Assembly: GCA_000277545.1 (NCBI GenBank)
Contig: AKXM01000052.1
Location: 1 to 64,000, forward strand
DNA length: 64,000 nucleotides
Reading direction: 5' to 3'
Source: Enterobacter sp. Ag1
Lineage (GTDB): Bacteria; Pseudomonadota; Gammaproteobacteria; Enterobacterales; Enterobacteriaceae
The notes below the pieces were generated by a model. The model was not told the origin of the DNA, did not search any database, and worked only from the letters and a program-made list of their open reading frames with translations. A program made the position numbers and the translations under genes. Position 1 is the first letter of the stretch. Every line of letters starts with the position of its first letter. Shown one piece after another: positions 38,313 to 48,214 of the stretch.

Positions 38313-39212
38313 CTAATCAACATAGGCTTTGAGTACGTCAGTGAGCCATTCCATAAACAAATGCACTCGCCGGGAGAGGTTGCGGCGATGCGGATAAAGC
38401 AGCGAAATCGGCATCGGCTCGGCGCGGTACTGAGGCAAAATTTCCACCAGAGTGCCCTCTTTGAGCTGGGTTTTCACGCCCACGCGAGGTACCTGAATGA
38501 TCCCCAGCCCGGCGACACAGGCGGCCTGGTAGGTTTCCGTGCTGTTAACGGTGATCAGGCCACCGGTTTTCACCCACTGCGTTGTTTTATCCAGCCAGAC
38601 TTCAAAGCCTTGTGGGCGGGTGCCGAGATTTTGAGCGTAATGCACCAAGGCATGCGAAGCCAGGTCGTCCAGGCTTTCGGGATAGCCAAAGCGGCTGAGG
38701 TAGTCGGGGCTGGCGCAGTTGATCATGGTGAATTTCCCCAGCGGCCTGGCTACCAGACCTGAGTCTTTGAGGTGGCCCACGCGCACCACGCAGTCAAACC
38801 CTTCCCGGACGACATCCACCATTCTGTCGCTGCTGCTAAGCTCTAGCTCTATGCCTGGATATTGCTGCAGAAATCCCGGCAGTTTCGGGATGATCAAGCC
38901 GCGCGCCAGCGTAACGGGCATATCGATCCTGATGCGCCCGCTGACGCTGGCGGGATCGGTCTGGAACAGGCCGTCGAGTTCATCGAGGTTAGTTAACAGG
39001 TCGCGGCAGCGTTCGTAATAGACCATTCCGTCCTGGGTGAGCTGAACCCGGCGAGTGGTGCGGTGCAGCAGGCGCGTGCCGAGTGAGGTTTCCAGCGCCT
39101 GGACCTGACGAGAAACGCTGCCCTTCGGCAGCCCAAGCGTGTCCGCGGCGCGGGTAAAGCTCTCCAGCTCCGCAACCCGCACGAAAAGCTGCATTGCGTG
39201 TATTTTATCCAT
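38313..39212 (-). CDS. yhjC: LysR-family regulator, YhjC-like
   Basis: A 299-residue LysR regulator. The N-terminal helix-turn-helix reads SFTRAADTLGLPKGSVSRQVQ, and the effector domain contains CVVRVGHLKDSGLVARPLG and CVAGLGIIQVPRVGV. ATG 39212 (MDKIHAMQLFVRVAELES) agrees with E. coli YhjC; the frame extends to 39317 without support. It is divergent from a short-chain dehydrogenase, with a 119-base shared promoter region. LysR genes usually control a divergent neighbour, so that enzyme is its likely target. Confidence 0.88.
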   Translation of the reverse strand: MDKIHAMQLFVRVAELESFTRAADTLGLPKGSVSRQVQALETSLGTRLLHRTTRRVQLTQDGMVYYERCRDLLTNLDELDGLFQTDPASVSGRIRIDMPVTLARGLIIPKLPGFLQQYPGIELELSSSDRMVDVVREGFDCVVRVGHLKDSGLVARPLGKFTMINCASPDYLSRFGYPESLDDLASHALVHYAQNLGTRPQGFEVWLDKTTQWVKTGGLITVNSTETYQAACVAGLGIIQVPRVGVKTQLKEGTLVEILPQYRAEPMPISLLYPHRRNLSRRVHLFMEWLTDVLKAYVD

Positions 39213-39331
39213 CGTATCACCACATTGTTGCTGAAGATGAAACAGTGATGCGCATTTGGCCATATTTATTGATTTTGTATCAGCTAATAAGCTGTATCTC
39301 AATGTCCTGACAGCCAAATAAGAGGTTTATC

Positions 39332-40090
39332 ATGAGTCAACGTATCGCTTTAGTGACCGGCGGCAGCCGTGGTTTAGGCAAAAACGCAGCGCTGAAGCTG
39401 GCTGCACGCGGAATCGGTATTCTGCTGACCTATAATAGCCAGCGCCAGGAAGCCGAAGATGTTGTGCGCGAAATTGAGCAAAAAGGCGTGAAAGCGGCCG
39501 CAATCCAGCTCAACGTCGGTGATTCTTCTACTTTCGCTGGGTTTGTTGAGCAGGTGAAAGAAACGTTGCGCGAGGTCTGGCAGCGAGACACGTTTGATTA
39601 TTTATTGAACAACGCCGGGATAGGTCTTGAAGCATCGTTTGCCGAGACCACCGAAGCGCAGTTCGATGAAATAATGAACATCCATCTTAAAGGGCCTTTT
39701 TTCCTGACTCAGGGCCTGCTGCCACTGATTAAAGACGGCGGCCGCATTCTGAATGTTTCCACCGGCCTGACCCGCTTCTCGCTGCCGGGTAAAGCCGCCT
39801 ACGCCACGATGAAAGGGGCGATGGAAGTGCTGACCAAGTACCAGGCCAAAGAGCTGGGATCGCGTGGGATTGCGGTGAATATTATTGCGCCAGGCGCTAT
39901 TGCCACCGATTTCAGCGGCGGTATTGTGCGCGACAACGAACACGTTTCGAAGGCGATTGCAGCGCAAACCGCATTAGGGCGTGTAGGTCAGCCGGACGAT
40001 ATCGGCGATGCGATTGCGGCGATTCTTAGTGATGAGACGGGCTGGATGAACGCGCAGCGGATTGAGGTTTCCGGCGGGATGTTCCTCTAG
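39332..40090 (+). CDS. Short-chain dehydrogenase/reductase
   Basis: A 252-residue classical SDR. It has the NAD(P) motif TGGSRGLGKNAAL (residues 9-21), NNAGIG, the serine region ILNVSTGLTRFS, the catalytic YATMK (YxxxK), and a C-terminal SGGMF. RIALVTGGSRG with an arginine after the glycine motif suggests preference for NADP. The substrate is unknown. AGAGG precedes ATG 39332. It is divergent from the YhjC-like regulator. E. coli K-12 has no counterpart at this place. Confidence 0.85.
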   Translation: MSQRIALVTGGSRGLGKNAALKLAARGIGILLTYNSQRQEAEDVVREIEQKGVKAAAIQLNVGDSSTFAGFVEQVKETLREVWQRDTFDYLLNNAGIGLEASFAETTEAQFDEIMNIHLKGPFFLTQGLLPLIKDGGRILNVSTGLTRFSLPGKAAYATMKGAMEVLTKYQAKELGSRGIAVNIIAPGAIATDFSGGIVRDNEHVSKAIAAQTALGRVGQPDDIGDAIAAILSDETGWMNAQRIEVSGGMFL

Positions 40091-40111
40091 TTTTTTGACC
40101 GCTCCCGGCAG

Positions 40112-40247
40112 GTGACCCTCACTCTAACCCTCTCTCTAAAAGGGAGAGGGGAACGACCGCCGTCTGCTTCCATGCAATCGAGCAGCCAGAAGGAAGGGGG
40201 GTATTTCCCCCTCGCTCCTTTGGGGAGAGAGCCGGAATGAGGGGCAA
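40112..40247. repeat. C/T-rich inverted repeat, convergent-gap copy 3 (SDR / yieH)
   Basis: GTGACCCTCACTCTAACCC and CTCTCTAAAAGGGAGAGGGG form the left part; TTTCCCCCTCGCTCC, GGGGAGAGAG and GGAATGAGGGGC the right part. At 136 bases it is the longest of the three copies and again fills a gap between convergent genes. Confidence 0.7.
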
Positions 40248-40250
40248 CTT

Positions 40251-40916
40251 CTACGCCGTAATTTCCCAGCCGCGCGCTTTCCACAAGCCCGGTAACTCAG
40301 CCAAATCGGTAAACGTCGTCACCTTCGGATGGTCGATCGGCTTGTTATGCGGATCGGCACAGAAGTAAAACACCTCCATGCCTGCCGCAATGCCCGACTG
40401 CGCACCTGCCATAGAATCATCCACCAGAATGCAGCGCTCTACGTCCATGTTCATCTGTTCCGCCGCGTGGAACATCAGGGCCGGGTCCGGCTTCCAGCGC
40501 TGAATGTCGTAGCCGCTGTACAGGGCATCCGGGAAGTAGCCGAGCATTCCGGTCTTGCCGAGAGAGTGCTGCATTTTGCTGACCGGGCCGTTGGATACCA
40601 CGCACATCGGCTTATTGATTTGCGCCAGCAGCGTGTTCGCCCGGGCGATTGCCTGAAGTTCGCTGTCAAACAGGCGGGCAACTTCGGCGCGGTAGATCAC
40701 TTCCAGCTCGAGCTTAGGCAGGCTGGTGCCGTACTCAGCGTTGATGGTGTCGATAATTTCGTAGAGTTTGACGCCTTTGAAGGTCTTGAAGACATCTTCG
40801 AGCGCAAGTTGAATGCCATATTGCGCAAACATATGTACGTAGGCTTTGGAGCAGATGACCTCGCTGTCGACCAGCGTTCCATCGCAGTCAAAAAACACCG
40901 CTTCTATCCGGGACAT
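40251..40916 (-). CDS. yieH: 6-phosphogluconate phosphatase YieH (HAD family)
   Basis: A 221-residue HAD hydrolase. Motif I is FFDCDGTLVDSE (nucleophile D at about residue 10), motif II is CVVSNGP, and motifs III/IV are RWKPDPAL and ILVDDSMAGAQSG. E. coli YieH dephosphorylates 6-phosphogluconate in vitro. GGAAATGGC overlaps its start region. It is transcribed alone, divergent from adeP. Confidence 0.93.
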   Translation of the reverse strand: MSRIEAVFFDCDGTLVDSEVICSKAYVHMFAQYGIQLALEDVFKTFKGVKLYEIIDTINAEYGTSLPKLELEVIYRAEVARLFDSELQAIARANTLLAQINKPMCVVSNGPVSKMQHSLGKTGMLGYFPDALYSGYDIQRWKPDPALMFHAAEQMNMDVERCILVDDSMAGAQSGIAAGMEVFYFCADPHNKPIDHPKVTTFTDLAELPGLWKARGWEITA

Positions 40917-40965
40917 GCCATTTCCTTTCTCTTTGGTTTAACGTTTACTCTATGCTTTTTGCGCA

Positions 40966-40981
40966 ACGCAATCGATCCCGT
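40966..40981. promoter_or_regulatory. Candidate PurR operator upstream of adeP
   Basis: ACGCAATCGATCCCGT matches 12 of 16 positions of the PurR consensus ACGCAAACGTTTGCGT, with a strong left half. Comparative work has placed yieG (adeP) in the purine regulon of enterobacteria. The site is about 105 bases before the adeP start. Confidence 0.4.
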
Positions 40982-41084
40982 TGCGGTAATTTCAGCGAAA
41001 AAAGTGGATGATTTGCGTTATCCCCCGCCAATTTTGGTATAGGATAGCGGCGTATTTTTTCCTCTTTTAGTTCGGAAACCGATA

Positions 41085-42416
41085 ATGAGCCAACCACAGT
41101 CCACTCCGGAAACAACCCCGGGGCTGCTCGAACGCGCGTTCAAATTACGCGAACACGGTACTAACGCCCGCACCGAGGTGATCGCCGGGTTCACCACCTT
41201 CCTGACGATGGTGTACATTGTTTTTGTTAACCCGCAGATCCTTGGCGCGGCCGGGATGGATACCCAGGCGGTATTCGTCACCACCTGCCTGATAGCCGCC
41301 TTTGGCAGCATCCTGATGGGGCTTTTTGCCAACCTGCCGGTGGCACTGGCACCGGCGATGGGCCTGAATGCCTTTTTCGCCTTCGTGGTCGTCGGCGCGA
41401 TGGGTCTGTCCTGGCAAGTCGGCATGGGCGCGATTTTCTGGGGCGCCGTAGGCCTGCTGCTGCTGACCATCTTCCGCGTTCGCTACTGGATGATTGCGAA
41501 TATCCCGCTTGGCCTGCGCGTTGGCATTACCAGCGGTATTGGCCTGTTTATCGGCATGATGGGGCTGAAAAATGTCGGGATCATCGTGGCCAACAAAGAG
41601 ACGCTGGTCAGCATCGGGAACCTGACTTCCCACAGCGTGCTGCTGGGGGCGTTGGGCTTCTTTATCATTGCGATTCTCGCTTCCCGTAATATTCACGCGG
41701 CGGTGCTGGTTTCTATCGTGGTAACCACGCTGCTGGGCTGGCTGCTGGGCGACGTGCAGTACCACGGCATCGTGTCTGCGCCGCCGAGCGTGAGCAGCGT
41801 TGTCGGGCAGGTGGATTTAGCCGGGTCGCTGAATCTGGGCCTAGCAGGCGTGATCTTCTCCTTCATGCTGGTGAACCTGTTTGACTCCTCCGGCACCCTG
41901 ATTGGCGTCACGGACAAAGCCGGGTTAACCGACGAGAAGGGCAAGTTCCCGCGCATGAAGCAGGCGCTGTTCGTGGACAGTATCTCTTCCGTGACCGGCT
42001 CGTTCTTCGGGACTTCTTCCGTTACTGCCTATATCGAAAGCTCATCCGGCGTTTCCGTCGGGGGCCGCACCGGTCTGACCGCGATTGTGGTTGGCCTGCT
42101 GTTCCTGCTGGTTATCTTCCTGTCGCCGCTGGCGGGCATGGTGCCTGCGTATGCGGCCGCCGGGGCGCTGATTTACGTTGGCGTGCTGATGACCTCCAGC
42201 CTGGCCCGCGTGAAGTGGGATGACCTGACCGAAGCGGTACCGGCGTTTGTTACCGCGGTGATGATGCCGTTCAGCTTCTCGATTACTGAAGGTATTGCGC
42301 TGGGCTTTATTTCCTACTGTGTCATGAAGTTGGGCACCGGCCGCTGGCGCGAGCTGAGCCCGTGCGTGATCATCGTGGCGCTGCTGTTTGTGCTGAAAAT
42401 TGTGTTCGTTGATTAA
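41085..42416 (+). CDS. adeP: High-affinity adenine permease AdeP
   Basis: A 443-residue transporter of the nucleobase:cation symporter-2-like AzgA family with about 12 membrane segments. Signature regions are TFLTMVYIVFVNPQILG, ALAPAMGLNAFFAFVVV, DSSGTLIGVTDKAGL and GTSSVTAYIESSSGVSVGGR, as in E. coli AdeP (YieG). It takes up adenine by proton symport. A candidate PurR site lies upstream. It is convergent with yieF across a strong terminator. Confidence 0.95.
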   Translation: MSQPQSTPETTPGLLERAFKLREHGTNARTEVIAGFTTFLTMVYIVFVNPQILGAAGMDTQAVFVTTCLIAAFGSILMGLFANLPVALAPAMGLNAFFAFVVVGAMGLSWQVGMGAIFWGAVGLLLLTIFRVRYWMIANIPLGLRVGITSGIGLFIGMMGLKNVGIIVANKETLVSIGNLTSHSVLLGALGFFIIAILASRNIHAAVLVSIVVTTLLGWLLGDVQYHGIVSAPPSVSSVVGQVDLAGSLNLGLAGVIFSFMLVNLFDSSGTLIGVTDKAGLTDEKGKFPRMKQALFVDSISSVTGSFFGTSSVTAYIESSSGVSVGGRTGLTAIVVGLLFLLVIFLSPLAGMVPAYAAAGALIYVGVLMTSSLARVKWDDLTEAVPAFVTAVMMPFSFSITEGIALGFISYCVMKLGTGRWRELSPCVIIVALLFVLKIVFVD

Positions 42417-42437
42417 AGCCAGACGCTAAAAACAACA

Positions 42438-42467
42438 ACGCCAGTCATGTGACTGGCGTTTTTTTTG
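42438..42467. terminator. Terminator between adeP and yieF
   Basis: ACGCCAGTCA pairs with TGACTGGCGT around a two-base loop, followed by eight T residues. A-rich sequence on the left lets it serve yieF in the other direction. Confidence 0.85.
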
Positions 42468-42475
42468 GCCTGGAA

Positions 42476-43042
42476 TCAGGCTTTAACGCGCTTGATATAA
42501 TCGCCAAAGGCGGTGAGCTGCCCGGTCAGATGGTCGAGCGTGCTTTGATCCACCACTTCGCCGCTCTGCGGGTCGACTTTGTTCTGAATCACGCCGCCCA
42601 TAAACTCAGGCTTGTTCATCACCATCGCGTCCAGGAAAACGAGGATCTGGCGCAGGTGATACTGGCAGCGCGCGCCGCCGATAGCACCCATGGAGCTGGT
42701 TTGAATCAGCACTGGCTTGCCGGCGAGCGGCTGTTCAGGCAGACGAGAAAGCCAGTCGATGGCGTTTTTCAGGCCACCCGGCACGGAATAGTTGTATTCC
42801 GGCGTCACAATCACCACGCCATCAGCCTGGCGGATTTGTGCGGCAATGGCTTCCACGCTCTGCGGGAAACCGTCTTCTTGCTGGATATCGGCATCGTACA
42901 GCGGGATATCGCCGATGGAAGGCAGGGCATCTATCTGCATGCCTGCCGGGGCGATGTTCGGCAGCGTACGGGCGACCATCGCGTTAAATGAACCCTTACG
43001 CAGGCTCCCCAGTAAAGTCACTATCTTCAACGAATCAGACAT
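42476..43042 (-). CDS. chrR: NADPH-dependent FMN reductase / quinone reductase (YieF, ChrR)
   Basis: A 188-residue flavodoxin-like reductase. The FMN phosphate loop is GSLRKGSFN (residues 12-20), followed by VVIVTPEYNYSVPGGLKNAI and QTSSMGAIGGARCQY. E. coli ChrR reduces quinones by two electrons and can also reduce chromate and uranyl. It lies 17 bases downstream of yieE on the same strand, so the two form an operon. Confidence 0.94.
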   Translation of the reverse strand: MSDSLKIVTLLGSLRKGSFNAMVARTLPNIAPAGMQIDALPSIGDIPLYDADIQQEDGFPQSVEAIAAQIRQADGVVIVTPEYNYSVPGGLKNAIDWLSRLPEQPLAGKPVLIQTSSMGAIGGARCQYHLRQILVFLDAMVMNKPEFMGGVIQNKVDPQSGEVVDQSTLDHLTGQLTAFGDYIKRVKA

Positions 43043-43059
43043 TGTTACTCCTTTATGTG

Positions 43060-43818
43060 TCAGGACGTTCGGGAAAATGTGTTATGCGGCGTTGCTGCCT
43101 CTGATGATATACCCGTCAGGCGAATGATGCGCGCCTGAGCGCTTCGGCTGCGAGCTTCGGCATCCGGCAGGGCGTTCCAGCCCTGTTGGCCGTCGAATTC
43201 CCACAGCTTCAGGCGCTCCACGCCTGGCGCCACGGCACAGCCCCAGATGAGGATGTCTTCCGCATCGCTGATAGCTTCAATATGCGGCTCGTTTATGACG
43301 CGCAGACGACCAGAGCCTGGCAATAATTGTAGTGTGCTGAGGCTGGTCTGGGGATTGTCCGTTAGTTTCAGGACGCTACGCCGCAGCGTATGCAGCTGGG
43401 TTCTGGCTTCGTTGGGATCGTTTTGGTTATTGATCCAGGTCATTTCGCTGCTGCTGGACTGAGACGGTGGCACAACCGGGGACGGGGCCTGGAAACTGCG
43501 GCGAAGCTCCATGTCCAGCCCGCAGCGCCCTTCGGTTGCCAGCAGCACGCCCACCATGTTACCGGCGTAGGCGATGCTGAAATCCGGCAGTTCGGCGTCG
43601 GCAAAGCGCGGGCGACCTGCGGTAGACGTAATGATTTGCGGCAGGCGCTGGGTACCGTACAGCATAAACATCATCTCTGCGACCAGCGTACGCGACGCGA
43701 GATAGCGCGTGCGGCGATGTTCTGGCATCAGGCTGGCGGCGTTAAGAATTTCGTCGTTCAGTCGGGGTGAAGTGAGGTTGGGAGGGTTCAGAGCCCATCT
43801 TGCAAAATGCGTCGCCAT
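43060..43818 (-). CDS. yieE: 4'-phosphopantetheinyl transferase-family protein YieE
   Basis: A 252-residue protein close to E. coli YieE (249 residues). It contains the PPTase-type metal motif CGLDMEL and the upstream block PDFSIAYAGNMVGVLL. The region RTQLHTLRRSVLKLT occupies the place of the second conserved motif. The carrier-protein substrate is unknown. It is first in an operon with chrR. The AT-rich gap beyond its start is where the tna and mdtL genes lie in E. coli. Confidence 0.88.
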   Translation of the reverse strand: MATHFARWALNPPNLTSPRLNDEILNAASLMPEHRRTRYLASRTLVAEMMFMLYGTQRLPQIITSTAGRPRFADAELPDFSIAYAGNMVGVLLATEGRCGLDMELRRSFQAPSPVVPPSQSSSSEMTWINNQNDPNEARTQLHTLRRSVLKLTDNPQTSLSTLQLLPGSGRLRVINEPHIEAISDAEDILIWGCAVAPGVERLKLWEFDGQQGWNALPDAEARSRSAQARIIRLTGISSEAATPHNTFSRTS

Positions 43819-44138
43819 TTGTCGCTCCTTGATAATGGTCAGTCGATGTCATGCTGTTTCGGGTGGCTGAAACAGCGCTCCGCGTCCGATCCTGAATCTT
43901 GTCAGGGATCGAAGAGTAGTCTCTGGCTCAATGCGCTGTCATTGATGCTCTTCAATAGCATGAACTATTTTTTGAGCAATATATTATATATTCAATCCTG
44001 GGAAAATTCTTAGTGGTTTGCGTAAGTGGAGCACTTAAAAATGTCGTTCTGAAGACATCGTCTTGAAATGATGAAGTATTTTAAATATGAGGAAAATGCC
44101 CCGCATTCTGAAGTGTGACGCGGGGCGGCGGTAAGGGG
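43819..44138. other. AT-rich intergenic region between yieE and mnmE
   Basis: It holds the yieE promoter region and the mnmE terminator (44098-44126). A 68-codon open frame at 43807-44013 has no ribosome site and I do not call it. No trace of tnaC, tnaA or tnaB is visible; in E. coli these follow mnmE. Confidence 0.55.
44098..44126 (-). terminator. Terminator of mnmE
   Basis: GCCCCGC (44098-44104) pairs with GCGGGGC (44120-44126). On the minus strand it follows the mnmE stop by about 12 bases and is followed by ATTTTCC. Confidence 0.65.
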
Positions 44139-45503
44139 TTATTTCCCGATACAGAAGCTAGAGAAGATGCGCCCTAACAGGTCGTCAGAGCTAAATTCGC
44201 CGGTGATTTCACTTAAGTTCTGCTGCGCCAGGCGCAGCTCTTCTGCCAGCAATTCTCCGGCCCAGGCACCCAGCAGCTGGGCTTTGCCCTGTTGCAGGTG
44301 TTCAGCGGCTTGCTCAAGCGCCTGCAGGTGACGGCGGCGGGCGAGGAAGCCGCCTTCCATGTTGGTTTCGAAGCCCATGCTCTCTTTCAGATGCGCGCGC
44401 AGCACGTCAACACCTTCCCCGGTACGGGCGGAAAGACGAACAAGTGAGTGACCATTTACTTCGCTCAGGCCAAGCGTTTCGCCGGTGACGTCCGCTTTAT
44501 TGCGCACCACGGTAATCGGCAAACGCTCCGGCAGACGGGCGATGAAATCAGGCCAAATCGCCGCCGGGTCAACGGCGTCGGTGGTGGTGCCGTCCACCAT
44601 GAACAACACGCGATCCGCCTGCTCAATCTCTTTCCAGGCACGTTCAATCCCGATGCGTTCAACTTCATCGCTGGCTTCGCGCAGGCCCGCAGTATCGATG
44701 ATATGCAGCGGCATTCCGTCGATGTGGATATGTTCGCGCAGGACGTCACGCGTGGTGCCGGCGATATCGGTGACGATAGCCGCTTCACGCCCGGCCAGCG
44801 CATTCAACAGGCTGGATTTACCGGCGTTTGGACGCCCGGCAATAACGACTTTCATGCCTTCACGCAGCAGGCTGCCCTGGCGGGCTTCGGCGCGTACCGC
44901 GTCAAGATCGCCAATGACCCGATGCAGCTGGGCTTCGATTTTACCGTCGGAGAGGAAGTCGATCTCTTCATCCGGGAAATCGATAGCCGCTTCCACGTAA
45001 ATACGCAGGTGAGTCAGCGCTTCCACCAGGTGGTTAATACGCGCGGAGAAAGCCCCCTGCAGCGAATTAAGCGCTGAACGAGCAGCCTGCTCGGAACTGG
45101 CATCGATCAGGTCGGCAATCGCCTCTGCCTGCGCCAGGTCGAGCTTATCGTTCAGGAAAGCGCGTTCTGAAAACTCACCGGGGTTGGCGATGCGTAAACC
45201 CGGCAGCGCCAGAATGCGTTTTAGCAGCAGGTCGAGGATGACCGGGCCGCCGTGCCCCTGCAGTTCGAGAACATCTTCACCGGTAAAGGAATTCGGGCCA
45301 GGAAACCACAGTGCAATGCCCTGATCCAGCGCGCTACCGTCGGCATCGCGAAAGGGAAGGTAATCCGCGTAGCGCGGCTTCGGCAGCTTACCGAGCACCG
45401 CCTCTGCGACCTCGCGCGCCTGGCGGCCGGAAATACGCAGGATGCCTACGCCGCCACGCCCCGGCGGAGTAGCCTGGGCAATGATAGTGTCATGATTGCT
45501 CAT
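44139..45503 (-). CDS. mnmE: tRNA uridine-34 5-carboxymethylaminomethyl modification GTPase MnmE
   Basis: MnmE with MnmG modifies U34 in the wobble position of several tRNAs. The 454-residue protein has the full domain set: an N-terminal tetrahydrofolate-binding domain ([15 protein letters not shown]), a helical domain, and an inserted G domain with [21 protein letters not shown] and NKAD. It ends in CIGK, with the conserved catalytic-site cysteine. Its neighbour yidC lies upstream on the same strand behind a terminator. Confidence 0.97.
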   Translation of the reverse strand: MSNHDTIIAQATPPGRGGVGILRISGRQAREVAEAVLGKLPKPRYADYLPFRDADGSALDQGIALWFPGPNSFTGEDVLELQGHGGPVILDLLLKRILALPGLRIANPGEFSERAFLNDKLDLAQAEAIADLIDASSEQAARSALNSLQGAFSARINHLVEALTHLRIYVEAAIDFPDEEIDFLSDGKIEAQLHRVIGDLDAVRAEARQGSLLREGMKVVIAGRPNAGKSSLLNALAGREAAIVTDIAGTTRDVLREHIHIDGMPLHIIDTAGLREASDEVERIGIERAWKEIEQADRVLFMVDGTTTDAVDPAAIWPDFIARLPERLPITVVRNKADVTGETLGLSEVNGHSLVRLSARTGEGVDVLRAHLKESMGFETNMEGGFLARRRHLQALEQAAEHLQQGKAQLLGAWAGELLAEELRLAQQNLSEITGEFSSDDLLGRIFSSFCIGK

Positions 45504-45533
45504 CGTTTATCTCAGACCTTGAATCAAAAAGAA

Positions 45534-45557
45534 AAAGGCGGTCAATCGACCGCCTTT
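45534..45557. terminator. Terminator between yidC and mnmE
   Basis: AAAGGCGGTC pairs perfectly with GACCGCCTTT around AATC. On the minus strand the stem is followed by TTTTTCTTTTTG, so it ends the rpmH-rnpA-yidD-yidC transcript. Confidence 0.8.
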
Positions 45558-45580
45558 CGTAAGCTTAACGCCAAATATTA

Positions 45581-47224
45581 TCAGGTCTTTTTCTTGTCGC
45601 GGCTATGCAGGCCACGCTTTTCCAGACCGCGATAAATCAGCTGCTGCTGAAGGATGGTCACCAGGTTGCTGACGATATAGTACAGCACCAGACCTGACGG
45701 GAACCACAGGAAGAACACGGTGAAGATGACCGGCATAAAGGTCATGATCTTCTGCTGCATCGGGTCGGTTACGGTGGTCGGCGACATCTTCTGGATGAAG
45801 AACATCGTGGCGCCCATCAGAATCGGCAGGATGTAGTACGGGTCCTGTGCAGACAGGTCGTGGATCCACAGTGCAAACGGCGCGTGGCGCAGTTCAACGG
45901 AGCCCATCAGCATGTAGTACAGCGCCAGGAAGATTGGCATCTGGATGATCAGCGGGAAGCAGCCGCCCAGCGGGTTAACCTTCTCAGCTTTGTACAGCGC
46001 CATCATTTCCTGGCTCATACGCTGCTTGTCGTCACCGATACGCTCACGCATGGCCGCCAGTTTTGGCTGCAGCATACGCATTTTGGCCATCGAGGTGTAC
46101 TGCGCTTTGGTCAGCGGGTACATGATGCCACGAACGATAAAGGTGATAACGATAATGGAGAAGCCCCAGTTACCGATGAAGCTGTGGATAAATTTCAACA
46201 GCTTAAACAGCGGCTGAGAGATGAACCACAGCCAGCCGTAATCTACGGTCAGGTCAAGGTGTGGCGCAACGGCCGCCATTTTGTCCTGAATTTCCGGACC
46301 GACCCACAGGGTGCTGCCCATCTGAGCGGTCTGGCCTGGCTGGACGATCTGCGAGGCAGACTTATAGCCAATCGCCGCAACGTCGTTGCTCAGCTTGGTC
46401 GTGTAGAAGTTGTTCGCGCCCTGAGTATGCGGCACCCATGCGGTAGCAAAGTACTGCTGCAGCATAGCCACCCAACCGCTGTTAGCGTTGAGGTTCAGGT
46501 TTTCACCATCAGCGATGTTGTCGAACTTAACTTTTTCGTATTTCGCGTCCGGGGTGGAGTACGCTGCACCACGGAAGGTATGCAGCGCAAAGTTGCTGCT
46601 GCCGGTATCGCGGTGAGAAGGCAGGTTGATGGACTGCTTCAGCTGACCAAAGGTTGCCAGCTCCAGCGGTTTTTCGCCCACGTTCTTCACGTTGTAGTCC
46701 ACACCGACAGAGAACTCACCGCGTTTCAGGGTGAAGGTCTTGGTGAAGGTGTTGCCAGCGGCGTCGGTAAACGTCATCGGGACAACCAGTTCGTTCTGGC
46801 CATCCGCCAGTGCGAAGGTATCGGCAGTGACGTTATACAGCGGACGATCGCCGTTCGCCGGGTTATCCGGGCCATCACGACCGGTCAGGCCACTCTGCGC
46901 CTGGTAGATAAATTCAGGCGTGGTTTCCAGCAGTTGGAACGGCTCTGAGGATTTCAGCTCTTTCGGGTAGGTTGGCAACAGCGCTTGTTCTACATCACCA
47001 CCGCGGGTGTTGATGGTCAGTTCAAGAACGTCAGTTTTAACCGTAATGAGTTTTCCCTGGCCACTGGCCGGCACACCCTGGTTAGCGGCGTTACCCTGGC
47101 TGTTCGTGGTCTGCGTGGTCTGCTGCACCTGAGGTTGAGGAGCGTGGTCCTGCTCCCAGGCTTGCCAGATCATGAAAGACACGAACAACAAAGCGATGAG
47201 AAAAAGATTGCGTTGCGAATCCAT
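45581..47224 (-). CDS. yidC: Membrane protein insertase YidC
   Basis: YidC inserts and folds inner-membrane proteins, alone or with SecYEG. The 547-residue protein has an N-terminal membrane segment ([20 protein letters not shown]), a large periplasmic beta-sandwich domain (about 60-345) and the five-helix core. The core carries the conserved arginine in [18 protein letters not shown] and ends in a basic tail (SRDKKKT). It starts two bases after yidD ends. Confidence 0.97.
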   Translation of the reverse strand: MDSQRNLFLIALLFVSFMIWQAWEQDHAPQPQVQQTTQTTNSQGNAANQGVPASGQGKLITVKTDVLELTINTRGGDVEQALLPTYPKELKSSEPFQLLETTPEFIYQAQSGLTGRDGPDNPANGDRPLYNVTADTFALADGQNELVVPMTFTDAAGNTFTKTFTLKRGEFSVGVDYNVKNVGEKPLELATFGQLKQSINLPSHRDTGSSNFALHTFRGAAYSTPDAKYEKVKFDNIADGENLNLNANSGWVAMLQQYFATAWVPHTQGANNFYTTKLSNDVAAIGYKSASQIVQPGQTAQMGSTLWVGPEIQDKMAAVAPHLDLTVDYGWLWFISQPLFKLLKFIHSFIGNWGFSIIVITFIVRGIMYPLTKAQYTSMAKMRMLQPKLAAMRERIGDDKQRMSQEMMALYKAEKVNPLGGCFPLIIQMPIFLALYYMLMGSVELRHAPFALWIHDLSAQDPYYILPILMGATMFFIQKMSPTTVTDPMQQKIMTFMPVIFTVFFLWFPSGLVLYYIVSNLVTILQQQLIYRGLEKRGLHSRDKKKT

Positions 47225-47226
47225 CG

Positions 47227-47484
47227 TTAGTGTTCTCTGGTATCAAAAGGTCCGGGCGGAACGGGATCGTCTCCACCAGGGTTCAAAGGGTGGCATTTTA
47301 GTACGCGTTTCATCGTTAACCAACTGCCTTTTAACACTCCAAACCTGCGCAAGGCCTCAATTCCGTAGTGAGAACAGGTTGGGGTGAAACGGCAATGCGG
47401 CCCGAGAAGCGGACTAATCAGGCGTTGATAGACCCTGATAAGGGCTATCAGGACCCGCGAGCCTGGCGACAATGGCGGCGCCAT
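47227..47484 (-). CDS. yidD: Membrane protein insertion efficiency factor YidD
   Basis: An 85-residue protein almost identical to E. coli YidD ([20 protein letters not shown], then [31 protein letters not shown]). It is an amphipathic, membrane-associated factor that assists YidC-dependent insertion. Its start overlaps the end of rnpA by 37 bases in another frame, as in E. coli, which implies coupled translation. Confidence 0.96.
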   Translation of the reverse strand: MAPPLSPGSRVLIALIRVYQRLISPLLGPHCRFTPTCSHYGIEALRRFGVLKGSWLTMKRVLKCHPLNPGGDDPVPPGPFDTREH

Positions 47485-47807
47485 AACTTTTCCAATGCTT
47501 CCGATAAAGCCTGGTTATCCAGATCGGCAACCCCTTTCTTCGCTACTACCACGAAATCCATTGCTGGCAGTTCGTGCTGACGCAGACGGAAGCTTTCACG
47601 CGTCAGACGTTTAATCCGATTGCGTTCGTGGGCGCGTTTTACGTTTTTTTTAGCGACGGTGAGACCGATGCGGGGATGCCCCAGCGAATTAAGGCGGCCG
47701 AGAATGGTGATTTGCGGCGTGCCAGCCCGTTGTGGCTGCTGGAAGACGAATGTGAAATGATGGGGAGTTAACAAGCGTAACTCCCTGGGAAAAGCTAGCT
47801 TAACCAC
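47448..47807 (-). CDS. rnpA: Ribonuclease P protein component
   Basis: The 119-residue basic protein subunit of RNase P, which matures tRNA 5' ends. The RNR signature [20 protein letters not shown] is present. It begins at GTG ([10 protein letters not shown]), the same unusual start as in E. coli, 17 bases after rpmH. It overlaps yidD at its 3' end. Confidence 0.97.
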   Translation of the reverse strand: MVKLAFPRELRLLTPHHFTFVFQQPQRAGTPQITILGRLNSLGHPRIGLTVAKKNVKRAHERNRIKRLTRESFRLRQHELPAMDFVVVAKKGVADLDNQALSEALEKLWRRHCRQARGS

Positions 47808-47824
47808 GCAGGGGTTAGCTTTTA

Positions 47825-47977
<153 letters not shown>

Positions 47978-48066
47978 CTAAACTATTAAATTTCACTGGA
48001 TTTGCGTAATGCCCAACAGGGTCTGCGAACGACTTACGCTTCAGTGTGGCTGATTAAAGAGGCCGG

Positions 48067-48095
48067 ATTGTAATAATTGTACACTCCGGAGTCAA
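48067..48095 (-). promoter_or_regulatory. Sigma-70 promoter of rpmH
   Basis: On the minus strand TTGACT (48095-48090), a 17-base spacer and TACAAT (48072-48067). This is a near-consensus promoter and matches the known rpmH promoter of E. coli in form and place. Confidence 0.85.
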
Positions 48096-48214
48096 TTCAA
48101 TTCCCTTACTGCTGCGCCCTTTTTGACCCCGAAAAGAGGCCCGGATCTCCGCTGAATGACAGCGGCATTACGCGACGGGTTGAGAATTATACGGGCTTAC
48201 CGTGAAAGCGCAAG

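Noticed and set aside
43807..44013. 68-codon open frame between yieE and mnmE
   Set aside because: It overlaps the yieE start, lacks a ribosome site and has no recognisable features.
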